Shown piece after piece: positions 22,292-33,118 of a DNA stretch of 64,000 bases. The notes below the pieces were generated by a model. The model was not told where the DNA came from. It saw only the letters and a list, made by a program, of their open reading frames with translations, and did not search any database. This DNA is from Cercis canadensis (Eukaryota > Streptophyta > Magnoliopsida > Fabales > Fabaceae). Location: NCBI GenBank assembly GCA_003255065.1, contig QAOA01004580.1, forward strand, positions 1-64,000, given 5' to 3'. A program made the translations under genes and the position numbers. Within the stretch, counting starts at the first letter, position 1, and each line of letters starts with the position of its first letter.

Positions 22292-23698
22292 TGAGTCTGA
22301 AGGGTCACATGGTATTTTCTTGGATGTCACATGGTATTGCAGAAGATAGCTAGCCAGAATGGTACCCACTTAGATAATGAAACTAGATATCAAAACCTCT
22401 TGCATTTTTAGGCTTTTTAATTGCTGACATAATGTGTTCAAGAAACACATGAGACATGTCATGTTTCCTTCACATTGATCAGGCAACTGATAGCATGTAA
22501 ATGAGAATCATTTAGATAAGGCATAGAAATTGTTGGCGCATTTTTAATATTATGAAAATTCAAGTCTCTTTAAGTTGTTTTATTATAAAGATTACTTATA
22601 AGAATTACTTAGTTCGAATTGGAATATACATGCTTCTTAAACTTATGGAAGTTGGTAGATTTAAACCATTATAGTTGGAAAGTTGCAAAAGACGTGTAGT
22701 CATAGATGCTAATTACCTTAACGCTAACCTTCATAAAGTTAACTATTAAATCCCCAAACATAGATAATTAGAATTGATGAAAGTAGATATTCTGTAAGTA
22801 TTAAAATAGCCATCGCTTATGTTATATTTAAAGAATAGCTTGTAATTGAAGACAATGTATGCTGGACTACTCTTAGATTCTTTTGGGGAGTTATAAAACA
22901 GGGCTAAAGAGTCCAGACTACTCTTAGAATTTTAGCAGATTTTTAAATATGTAAATGTTGATGCACTGCTTCATCAAGACTTGCAAAGAGAAGAGTATGG
23001 TCAAGGGTGGTTGGGGGCCGGGCTCTAGTGTCATCTTTTACGCTAAAGTTAGCTCATTCTAGAGAGGGAGAGAGGTACCTTAAGGGTAGTGTAGTTTTTT
23101 TACTATAGTTGGAAGTCATGTCATGTATGATCAGCAGCCATGGTTAAATACTGTCACATGATTAAATGAAACTGACGAAAAATGAAATGATTGCAAATAG
23201 AGCTGTTAAATTGTTTACAAATTTGTTTACTGAAAACAAAAGAGAAAATGATATAGGGAAAATTCCTTTCTCTACTTGCTATTTAAAAGAATAAAGTGGT
23301 TGACCAAGCTTATCTGTATCTAAATCCGATTTGCTATGATAATTACTACCCCATAGGCACTAGAAAAAAGACTCCAGGTAACATCTTCTTGCTCATCGGC
23401 ATCTAAGTAAATTCTTCATTGGATTTTACTCCATGAATGATCATATGGATAGGGATCTCATTTGATCCAATATGATACATTTAGATAGCTTCATGAAACA
23501 AATAACTTCAGTCATGATAAGTTGAATGTTTAACTGTGATTCTGTTTGATAAATTTCTGATTACATATAGATCTTTGTACATTTCCAAAGAAGATATAAA
23601 AAGAAGGAAAAAAATTTTAGAAGGGAAGCAATATCTTGCTTTATAAAATTGTGTTAACTAATCTATGTCAGTCTTCTCTTTATAGGTTAGCACCCATT
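22292..23698. other. Spacer between SAUR-a and SAUR-b, unit 2
   Basis: Non-coding. It is near-identical to 12735-14114 with scattered substitutions and small indels. I see no additional gene. Confidence 0.6.
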
Positions 23699-23963
23699 TT
23701 AGCTAGAAGTGATACTTAGGAAGACATCTTCTCTGCAAGGTATTGTAAGACCACCCATGGGATGATCATAACCGAATTCATCCTTAGCTTGACTCAACAA
23801 ATCTTGGAATGCAGGATGGTTCAAGAATGATATGGGAATCACGAACCACTTCATTTTCTCCCCAACATAGACTGCAAGATAGCCCTTTGGAACATCCACA
23901 GCTTTTGTAGAGGCATGGTTTGCAGAAAATGAAACTCCTAATACCTGGTAAAATAAAACCCAT
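23699..23963 (-). pseudogene. SAUR pseudogene (SAUR-b, unit 2)
   Basis: The initiator ATG is intact here (23961-23963). A 2-base deletion about 11 codons in (near 23935, relative to 14373) shifts the frame, so the protein ends early. The SAUR core remains open only from within (23699-23899). A T-to-A change also converts the Leu codon of the usual Leu-Asn-Gly-Cys tail to TAA, shortening the C-terminus by four residues, and one core residue reads Trp for Arg. The two SAUR-b copies were therefore broken by different lesions. Confidence 0.85.
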
Positions 23964-24083
23964 TGTTCTATCTGTAAGAAGAGAATTGTCTAAAAGGATT
24001 GTGCATAAGAAGGAAGTCTTTTGAATTTTGATGCTTAAGGATGAGAAAGATTTGTGTTGCTTCTAAATGCATAAAACTAGGAG

Positions 24084-24192
24084 TATATATAGATGGAAAG
24101 ATTTGTGGGAAACCATTGGCTACTTGAATGACTGTTGGAAGGCCTTTGTGATTGGGTCTACATAGAGACAAAAGCTCATAAGAGATCACATG
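24084..24192 (-). promoter_or_regulatory. SAUR-b promoter elements, unit 2
   Basis: A TATA box at 24084-24091, a TGTCTC core at 24165-24170 and a CACATG box at 24187-24192 are all preserved, although the coding region is broken. Confidence 0.45.
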
Positions 24193-25612
24193 ATGTTGTC
24201 TTAGACTTCATCAATAAGTTATATTTGTGAATATATGTCCCACCTTCTAGGATTAATGACAACACATTTCCCAGTTAAAATTAGAAGAGTTGTACAGATC
24301 AAATTAACCTTATCTTTTAGCCTTGTAAGACCTCACATGTGTTGCTGCAGTCATGCTCTAAAGAGATATCTATATCTCACAAGGTTTTCTGCAAACTGAA
24401 AGGGTTATGCCAGATTTTCATCTAATGTGAGCGTCTACCTCTGTCTTTACATTAAACACGCTTTCATGAATTATCTATATAACCTAAATTAAAGTTATCA
24501 TCTTTGGAATCTGCTGTGAGTGGATGCTATTTTTTCATTTTTTGTATTTTGGCATCCTGGTCTTGTATGTACTTTTTTTTAAGAAAAATAATGTTGATTT
24601 TCTTTAAATTCATCACATAGCTCTTTATTTTTATTAGCTTAGAAGTAAAAGGTGATCAAGTATTTAATGTGGGTGATATGAGAAATATTTAGCAGAATAC
24701 TGTGCTAAACAAGGCATATTATAGGTTAATAACTATTTGGAAAGTATTTGTAAATTATTCAAGTATTAAATTAGAAAACCACTATAATATTATGCTTTCA
24801 AGAAATTTATTGGTTACTTGGCTACTAGAAATTGTACCATGTATATATATGTATGTATGTATAAACTGAAAGGCCATACATTGGAATCAGCAACATAAAA
24901 CGTTTGAAGAAAGTTCTAGATGACAATCACTTTATTTATAACCTCTTATAAAATAAAATTTAATTACAAAAGATATCAGTTTCGTACAGATATAGGATTC
25001 ACTTAAGTGGCCACAATGCACCAAAGAGTCAAATCAAATCCAAGTCCTGGGTCCACAAAGATTTCAGGAAACACAAAAGCGGTCCATGATGGATTCATCG
25101 GCTGGTCCTCCAAGTGCTTAAATTCTTTTATCTAAACTTTGGGATAATTTTATTGAAGACTGGTTGACAAAAATAATGCAAGCTCTTCCTTTAATAAATA
25201 TAATTGCTCAATTGAGAAGAAAACTAATATTTGTCTAATTATTGTAGAATCTGGACATAAATTTTGAATATATTGATTCTTATTGGGAATTTCCTATATT
25301 TCCTTGCTTTTGGCTGCAAAAGCCTTTGGTACTATGGGAAACATACATATGAGTAAATTCTTGATTGGATTTTACTCCATGGATGATGAACTGGAAGCTA
25401 ATTTAATCCAATATGAAACATTTTGATAATATCATGGAAGAAATAATTATTCACTCATAAATTTCAGAGAAAAACAACTGTAATTCTGTTCATAAATTTG
25501 TAATTCCGGAATCCAGATGGATACTTTTACATTTCCTAATCTATGTAAGCAATTGCTACTTGATTTACAAAATTGTAACTAATCGATGTTAGTCTTCTTG
25601 TTATGGGTTAGC
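24193..25612. other. Spacer between SAUR-b and SAUR-c, unit 2
   Basis: Non-coding. It aligns with 14621-16046, including a shortened TATG microsatellite near 24844-24862. I see no gene. Confidence 0.6.
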
Positions 25613-25882
25613 TTAACACCCATTCAAGCTAGATAGGAAGACATCTTCACTGCAAGGAACTGTTAGACCTCCCATTGGATGATCAAACCCAAATTCCTCC
25701 TCGGCTTGACTCAACAATTCTTGAAATGAAGGTTCGCTCAAGTGTGATATGGGAATCAGAAACCGCTTCTTTTTTTCTCCAACATACACTGCAAGGTAGC
25801 CCTTTGGCACATATACTGATTTTGTAGATGCTAGGTTAGCACCTAATGAAGCCCTTATGATAGCAGGCAAACGAAAGCCCAT
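25613..25882 (-). CDS. SAUR family protein (SAUR-c, unit 2)
   Basis: An 89-residue intronless SAUR starting Met-Gly-Phe-Arg-Leu-Pro-Ala. The core [16 protein letters not shown] is followed by the helix [16 protein letters not shown] and [10 protein letters not shown], and it ends Ser-Leu-Asn-Gly-Cys. It is collinear with SAUR-c of unit 1 but clearly diverged (Lys for Met in the loop, Leu for Val, Val for Ile), so it is a true paralogue and not an allele. A TATA box lies at 26003-26010 and a CACATG block at 26106-26111 upstream. Likely an auxin-responsive growth regulator acting on PP2C.D phosphatases. Confidence 0.92.
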   Translation of the reverse strand: MGFRLPAIIRASLGANLASTKSVYVPKGYLAVYVGEKKKRFLIPISHLSEPSFQELLSQAEEEFGFDHPMGGLTVPCSEDVFLSSLNGC

Positions 25883-26002
25883 TTTGTTATGTGTAAGAAG
25901 GTAGTGATCTGAAAGGACTTGTGTATAAGAAGGAAGCCTTCTGAATTTTGATGCTTAAGGATGAGAAAGTCTTGTGTGCTTCTGAGTGCTTGATACTTGG
26001 AG

Positions 26003-26111
26003 TATATATAGATGAAAGATTATGTGGAAAACCATTGGCTACTTGAATGATTGGGGGAAAGACCTATGTGATGGGGTCTACTGAGAAACAAGGGCACTAA
26101 GAGTTCACATG
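26003..26111 (-). promoter_or_regulatory. SAUR-c promoter elements, unit 2
   Basis: A TATA box at 26003-26010, about 120 bp before the ATG, and a CACATGGTGTTGTCTTAGA block starting at 26106. The arrangement is the same as in unit 1. Confidence 0.45.
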
Positions 26112-26567
26112 GTGTTGTCTTAGAGGTCTTTGTCATGGATCAACAAATTATCTTTGAGAACATGTCCTACACTCTAGGAAAAACGACAACACATTACTCA
26201 CTTGAAATAAAGGAGGATACAGCTTAAACCTAATTTATGCTTCAGCACTGTAAAACCTGACATGTGTGGGGTTGTAGACATGCTCAATTGAGATAGCACA
26301 AGGTTTTTTGCATACTTATAAGCCAGCTAAGAGAGTGGGCTAGATTTGCATTTATTTGAGGCTAGTAAGAGACATGAGTGTGAAGGATTCACATGGTACT
26401 GTCTTCAGAAATTAAGTCAGTATTTATAAATTGTTCAAAAGTAAAATAAAAAAATTTCCAGTAAGACTACATCTTTCCACTTCCAGGACAAAAATTTACA
26501 ATGTTAGATTATGTCATCTTTACAAAAGAGAGTTGATAATTGATCATCTACATGTCAATCTTCTCCT
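26112..26567. other. End of unit 2 and SAUR-d downstream region
   Basis: Homology to unit 1 continues to about 26362, then changes to sequence found downstream of SAUR-a genes (a junction of duplicated modules). Non-coding. Confidence 0.55.
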
Positions 26568-26816
26568 TTATGATCTATGCATGTGAGAGGTGATATCTAG
26601 GAAGACGTCTTCTGCGCAAGGAATGGTGAGGCCACCCATTGGATGATCATATCCAGATTCTTGTTCAGCTTGACTCAGCAAATCTTGAAATGTAGGATGG
26701 TTTAAGCATGATATTGGTATGACAAACCTCTTCTTTTGGTTCTCTCCAACATAAACTACAAGATAACCCTTCAGGACATCGGTGCGCCTTTGAAGACTAG
26801 GCATACGAAAGCCCAT
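26568..26816 (-). CDS. SAUR family protein (SAUR-d), promoter displaced
   Basis: An 82-residue intronless SAUR starting [19 protein letters not shown]. The core [17 protein letters not shown] and [10 protein letters not shown] are intact and it ends ...SHMHRS. It groups with SAUR-a by its short N-terminus and Glu-Asn-Gln-Lys-Lys loop. The leader matches that of SAUR-a for only 37 bases. At 26854 the Copia A1 5' LTR begins, where SAUR-a continues into its TATA box and auxin element. The coding region is intact but its native promoter is gone in this assembly, so expression would depend on the LTR or be lost. Confidence 0.9.
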   Translation of the reverse strand: MGFRMPSLQRRTDVLKGYLVVYVGENQKKRFVIPISCLNHPTFQDLLSQAEQESGYDHPMGGLTIPCAEDVFLDITSHMHRS

Positions 26817-26853
26817 TGTTGTGAAGTTCTATTTGGTGAAGAACAAGAGAATG

Positions 26854-27106
26854 TGTTGAAATCCCAAAAGTTATGGGATTGACAATCAAGGAGAATTAGG
26901 ATTGACAATCAAAGAGAATTAATGACTTTCCGTATATAGCTCATTTAATAGGATAGTTGTAAATCCCTTAGATTAAGTTGTATTTATTTGTAATTTCCTA
27001 GATTAGACTATTTCTGATTTTGAGGGATTAATTGGTTGTATCAAATCCCTATAAACTCACAGCTCCTTCACCATTTAGGTAAGGAAGCCAATACATAATT
27101 TCTACA
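26854..27106 (+). repeat. 5' LTR of A1
   Basis: 253 bp, TG...CA. It contains an extra repeat of GGATTGACAATCAA(A/G)GAGAA relative to the other family-A LTRs. It adjoins the SAUR-d leader. Confidence 0.88.
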
Positions 27107-27126
27107 TGGTATTAGAGCAGCGATCC

Positions 27127-30100
27127 ATGAACATGGAGAATTCTGGAAAAACAACCTCTAGAGTTGAATCCTCCATGGCAAACCCTTTGGCGAGTGAGAG
27201 TTCCTCCCTTATGAGCTCCTCACTTATCATCACCAACCATAAGTTAGATGGTAAAAATTTCCTCCACTGGTCTCAATCTGTTCTTATGGTGATTAGAGGC
27301 TGAGGAAAAATGGGCTACCTCACTGGAGAAGCCAGCAAGCCCAAAATCGATGATCCCACTTATGCAAGTGGGAATTCAACAATTCCATTGTGATGTCATA
27401 GCTTATCAATTTGATGGAGCCTCACATCAGTAGAACCTACCTTTTTTTCAAGATAGCAAAAGCCATATGGGATGCTGTCAAGGAAAACTACTCTAATTTA
27501 GAGAATGCCTCCCAAGTTTTTGAGATCAAGATTAAACTCAAAAACACTCGACAGGGCAATCTTGACGTCACCAGCTACTATAACTCTCTAAAGGTATTAT
27601 GGCAAGAGTTGGATCTATTTTATGAAGCAGATTGGGGAGATGTTGATGATCACATCAAGTTCAAGGCTCACCTTGATAAGGAACGCTTGTATGAGTTCCT
27701 AGTTGGTCTGCATAAGGATTTAAATGAGGTTCTTGGCAGAATCTTGGGGAGAAGACCTCTACCAGCTATTGAAAAGGCATTTGCTGAGGTTAGGCATGAA
27801 GAAAATATAAGAAGGATGATGTTAGGAGACAACAAGGATCCTAAAACTAGCCAAATAGAGAGTTCTGCCCTTTACACCAAGGGTTTTTCAGAGTCTAAAT
27901 TCAAGATAGAAAATGAAAACAAACAGAAAAAAAATATGGAGAAAGTCCTGTATGCAACCACTGCAAGAAGACTGGACATACCTGAGACACTTGTTTCCAA
28001 CTCCATGGGGTTCCACTAGGTTGGAAGCCAAGGAACAAGAGAGAAGGGAAAGCTCATCAAGTGACCTATGAAGAATCCAGTGGAGAGGATGTTGCTAATG
28101 TTCAGTTAACAAAGTCGCAGTTGGAGGTTCTTCACCAGCTCCTTGGCCATTCCTCATCCCCTACGTGTACCTTAGCTCTAAAAGGTACTGCACATTCTGT
28201 TTCTACCCCTGACCTAGAACAATCAGCTCCTTGGATATTTGATCCAGGAGCCTCAGATCATATGACAGGTAATTGATCTCTATTTTCTGCTTATACCCCT
28301 TGCAAACATGATTTTTGGGTAAGAGTAGCAAATGGTACTAGATTACCTGTTGCTGGTATTGGGAAAATTAAATTGACTAATAATCTTGTCCTCAAATTTG
28401 TTCTTCATGTCCCAAACCTATCTTGTAACCTAATATCCATTAGCAAATTGACTAGGGACACTAAATGTCTTGTTAATTTCACCTCTAATTGCTGTGTTAT
28501 ACAGTAGCAGATCTCGGGGAAGATGATTGGCAATGCTAGTATGACTGATGGACTCTACTTTTGGAACAAGCATGCCTCTTTGAATAAACAAGCACTCACC
28601 GTCAATGTGTCCAATGTTTCTAATTCTAGTCAAATTATGATGTGGCATCGTAGGTTTGGTCACCCCAACTTCTTGTATCTCAAAAGTTTGTTTCCAAACT
28701 TATTTATTAATGAAAATCCTAGTTCTTTTTCTTGTGAGATTTGTCAATTAGCCAAAAAGACCCGAGCATCTTATGCTGCAAAACCCTACATTGCTTTTCG
28801 TCCATTTGCACTCATTCATAGTGATATTTGGGGAGCCTCTCAGGTTAAAAATATTTCAGGAGCTAGGTGGTTTATCACCTTTATAGATGATCACACAAGG
28901 GTATACTGGGTATATCTCCTAAAGGAAAAATCTGAAGTCTCTCACACCTTTAAAAACTTCCACTCTATGGTCCAAAATCAGTTCCACACCAATATTCAAA
29001 CCTTAAGAACTGATAATGGTAGGGAGTATTTTAATTCTATTTTAGGGGAATATCTTATGTCCCATGGTATAATTCATGAGAGCTCTTGTGCCCATACTCC
29101 ACAACAAAATGGGATTTTTGAGAGAAAATACCGCCACCTCCTAGAAGTCACTAGGTCCCTTATGTTTACCATGAATGTACCAAATTATCTAAGGGGAGAG
29201 ACAGTTTTAACTGCAGCCTATCTCATAAACCGAATGCCATCCAAAGTTCTTAATCTTCATACACCACTCTCGGTCTTCCAAAAGAACTTTTCTCACTATA
29301 GGTTTTCCTCTCCAAAATTTTTGGGTGTAAGGCCTTTGTTCACTCTCATTTTCCTGGACAGTCTAAACTTGATCCTAGGGCACATAGGTGTGTGTTTGTT
29401 GGGTACTCACCTACTCAAAAAGGATATAAATGCTATTCTCTCACTCTCAAACGTCTATTTGTGTCCAAAGATATTTCTTTTTTTGAAACTGATCCTTAAT
29501 TCCCCCCCTCTCAACTTCAGGGGGAGAATATAGATGAAGTTGAGTGTAGGGAAACCAATTTTGAACTTGAATCTACACCTCCTACTGATCTTGTACAGAT
29601 AGAATTGGAATCTAGACCTATAACCCTGCATTCTGACCCTACACCCTTACCTATCTCATACCCAAGTATAGATCTCATGCCTCCTAAAAATAGTCAAACA
29701 AAACCTGAACTTGTGACAATACTAGAACCTGAACCTGCAGAACCTGAACCTGTGACAGTACTAGAAACTGAACAACCAAAAACACTTGTTTGTTCAAGAA
29801 AGAATCCTTCTTCAAAGGCAGATAAGTTAGACAAACAACAAGGCCAAGAATCTGAGCCAAATATTTGCTCCGGTAACACTAAAAGCCCTGCAAAGCCAGC
29901 TAAGAACCATACAGAGCCATAACAAAACCTTGAAGACTTCCTAATTGCCATTAGAAAAGGGGTAAGAACATGTACACAACATCCTATCTCTAAATTTGTT
30001 TCATTGGAAAATTTATCCCTTGGATTTCGTGCCTTTTCTGCTTATCTTTCCAAAACAAAAATTCCTAAAAATATAGATGAGGCCCTTTCCAAACCAAAAT

Positions 30101-31682
30101 GGAAGAAAGCTATCGTAGAGGAGATGAATGCCCTTGAAAAAAATGGCACATGGGAGCTCAAGAACCTACCTACGGGGAAGAAAACAGTTAGCTGTAAATG
30201 GGTGTTCACCATTAAATACAAAAGTGATGGAAATATAGACAAGTAAAAAACAAGGCTGGTTGCTAAGGGTTTTACTCAAACCTATGGGATAAACTATCAA
30301 GAAACGTTTGCACCTGTGGCCAAACTGAACACAATATGTCTAAGGGTTTTACTCAAACCTATGGGATAGACTATCAAGAAACGTTAGCACCTGTGGCCAA
30401 ACTGAACACAATCAGAGTTCTGTTGTCCTTGGCTGCAAATTCAGATTGGCCACTCCACCAACTAGATGTGAAGAGTGCCTTTCTCAATGGAAGGCTAAAT
30501 GAAGAAGTTTACATGGACATACCGCCTGGTTTTGAGGGGCAGAAAGGAAAGGTGTGCAGATTAAAAAGGGCTCTCTATGGGCTGAAACAGTCTCCTAGAG
30601 CATGGTTCGAAAGGCTGACCCAAGTTGTGAAGAAAAGAGGGTACAATCAGGGCCAAACAGATCACACTATGTTTTTCAGACACTCAATAGATGGCAAAAT
30701 CACCATCCTCATTGTCTATGTGGATGACATGGTTATAACCGGTAATGATTTAGGAGAAATTCAACTCTTGAAGAGATATCTCAGCACAACATTTGAGCTA
30801 AAAGACCTAGGACCCCTAAAATATTTCCTAGGAATGGAGGTAGCTCGAAGTCACCGGTATTTCCATATCACAGAAAAAATATGTGCTGGATCTGTTACAA
30901 GAAACTGGTATGTTGGGCTGTAAACCAGCTGATACACCTATGGAGCCTAATAAAAAACTAGGTGATGAGGATGTAGGCAGTGACATAGACAAGGGAAGGT
31001 ACCAGCGCCTTGTTGGTAGATTAATTTACCTCTCTCACACAAGGCCAGATATTGCATTCCCTGTAAGTGTAGTGAGCCAATTCATGCACTCTCCTAAAGA
31101 AGGGCACTTGGAGGCAGTCTACAGAATTTTGAGATATTTGAAAGGGACTCCTGGAAAGGGTCTATTTTTTAGAAGGGGAGGTCCAAGATGTGTTGAAATC
31201 TTCACTGATGCAGATTGGGCAGGTTCTGTCATTGATAGGCGCTCAACCTCAGGGTATTGCACTTACATGTGGGGCAACCTTGTAACTTGGAGAAGCAAGA
31301 AACAATCTGTGGTTGCTCGAAGTACTGCTGAGGCTGAATATAGGGCCTTGGCTCATGGTGTATGTGAAGGTATTTGGCTAAAACGCATGTTAAGAGAGCT
31401 TCGGGTTCCTAGTTATATGCCTATAAAGCTCTACTGTGACAACAAAGCTGCTGTGAGTATTGCTCACAATCCTGTCCATCATGATAGAACTAAGCATGTG
31501 GAGATAGACAGACACTTCATCAAAGAAAAGATAGACAATGGTACTATTAATCTACGGTACCTGCCCAGTACCTGCCCACAGCACAACAAGTTGCAGATGT
31601 GCTTACCAAGAGCCTTCCTAAGCCTCGGTTTAATGCACTAACAAGCAAGCTGGGCATGATTAATATCTATGCCTCAGCTTGA
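27127..31682 (+). pseudogene. Copia gag-pol remnant of A1
   Basis: Order as in Copia: UBN2-type gag (from ATG 27127), CCHC knuckle (frameshifted), protease DPGASDH (usual DSGASDH changed), GAG-pre-integrase His/Cys part, integrase core (SDIWGAS, TFIDDHTR, RTDNGREYF), reverse transcriptase with YVDDM near 30718, and RNase H (TDADWAGS, TAEAEYR). Breaks include a TGA at 27301-27303, frame changes near 27370 and 27940, stops near 28274 and 28505, a 77-bp tandem duplication at 30264-30417 and an 11-bp duplication near 31560-31582. It cannot be expressed as a polyprotein. Confidence 0.88.
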
Positions 31683-31689
31683 GGGGGAG

Positions 31690-31930
31690 TGTTGGAATCC
31701 CGGAAGTTATGGGATTGAATCAGGATTGACAATCAAGGAGAATGATTGACTTTCCATATATAGCTCATTTAATAGGATAGCTGTAAATCCCTTAGATTAA
31801 GCTGTATTTATTTGTAATTTCCTAGATTAGGCTATTTCTGATTTTGAGGGATTGATTGGCTGTATCAAATCCCTATAAATTCACAGCTCCTTCACCATTT
31901 AGGTAAGGAACCCAATACAGAATTTCTACA
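31690..31930 (+). repeat. 3' LTR of A1
   Basis: 241 bp, TGTTGGAATCCC...TTTCTACA, preceded by the polypurine tract. Confidence 0.9.
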
Positions 31931-32775
31931 TATATTACAAAAGAACTTTCATTAGAGAAATGGTTTATGAGAAAGGAAAGGCCCCCACCCAATCATCCTC
32001 CCCAAATCTAATCTTGGATCCATTCCCCACCTTTGAGGAAGTCAATGGCCAAAAAGAACCATATTCCTGAGAGATGAATTTCCAAGGACTTGAGTGAGTA
32101 GTATTAGTAGCTGGATTGGCATCCCATTTCTTTCTGTGCACACCATAAATGCTCTTAATAATCTGGTGCTCTAAGGATGAAGTCTCAAGGGGAAAGTGCC
32201 AAAGCCATTTAGCAGCCAAAGCCTTATTTTAGGACTTCTAATTTCCAAGTCCCAAACCTCCCTCCTCCTTTGGTCTATAACAAGTCTTCTAGTTCACCAA
32301 ATAATCGCTCTTTTAGTCACTAACCACTAAGCAAAGAAACTCTCTCATGAACCACTCAATCCTATAAGCAACTCCAATTGGAATCTGGAAGAGAGACAAT
32401 AAATAAAGTGGGATACTCAACAAGCAAGCCTGCATTAGTATAACTCTACCTCCCAAGGAAGGAAAAAACACCTTTCTAGTTATCCAACCATTTGGAGATC
32501 TTTTGCACTGTCCCAAAAAGAAGCAGTACAAGGATTTCCACCTAAAGAGACCCCCAAATAAGTAAAAGGGCATTGCAAAATTCTACACCCAGCCATATCA
32601 GCCAAAGAGTTAAGCATCTAGATCTCCACATTATTTCCAGTTGTGTCTCTTCAACCCTTTGACATTCAAACCAGAAATAATCATTTACACCAATAGAGAG
32701 AACACTCACAAAGCAATCTTGAGTCATCGGCAATCATCCACACCATTTGATTCTCTTCGGGAAACAAGACTGTGT
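31931..32775 (-). mobile_element. LINE (L1-type) fragment
   Basis: Minus-strand frames read as the C-terminal part of a plant L1 reverse transcriptase. 32313-32573 carries the region with SLGGRVILMQACLLSIPLY and a Phe-Gln-Ile-Pro stretch. 31965-32219 carries the downstream zinc-binding RT segment (SKVGNGSKIRFGEDDW). Stops and frame changes break it. Both ends abut LTR material, so only an internal fragment survives between A1 and A2. Confidence 0.8.
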
Positions 32776-32857
32776 TATAGCTCATTTAATAGGATAGCTG
32801 TAAATCCCTTAGATTAAGCTATGATTAGGGCTGTATTTATTGTACAGTTAATATAAA
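32776..32857. repeat. Composite LTR debris between LINE and A2
   Basis: 32776-32820 is a 45-bp piece of the family-A LTR. 32821-32857 is a 37-bp inverted match to the family-B LTR at about 53319-53355. Neither is a full LTR. The join shows rearrangement involving both Copia families next to A2. Confidence 0.8.
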
Positions 32858-33098
32858 TGTTGGAATCCCGGAAGTTATGGGATTGAATCAGGATTGACAA
32901 TCAAGGAGAATGATTGACTTTCCGTATATAGCTCATTTAATAGGATAGCTGTAAATCCCTTAGATTAAGCTGTATTTATTTGTAATTTCCTAGATTAGAC
33001 TATTTCTGATTTTGAGGGATTGATTGGTTGTATCAAATTCTTATAAATTCACAGCTCCTTCACCATTTAGGTAAGGAAGTCAATACAAAATTTCTACA
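32858..33098 (+). repeat. 5' LTR of A2
   Basis: 241 bp, TGTTGGAATCCC...TTTCTACA, followed directly by the altered primer site. Confidence 0.9.
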
Positions 33099-33118
33099 TG
33101 GTATCAAAGCACCAATCC

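Larger units (their letters stand above)
26854..31930 (+). mobile_element. Ty1/Copia element A1
   Basis: LTRs at 26854-27106 and 31690-31930 (TGTTG...TCTACA), a primer site after the 5' LTR (TGGTATTAGAGC, one change from the usual initiator-tRNA-Met match) and a polypurine tract GCTTGAGGGGGAG before the 3' LTR. The flanks (GAATG left, TATAT right) do not match, so no target duplication is visible. Either one end has been rearranged or the assembly is wrong here. The 5' LTR also carries a short internal duplication relative to other copies (253 against 237-241 bp). The most decayed of the three family-A copies. Confidence 0.88.
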
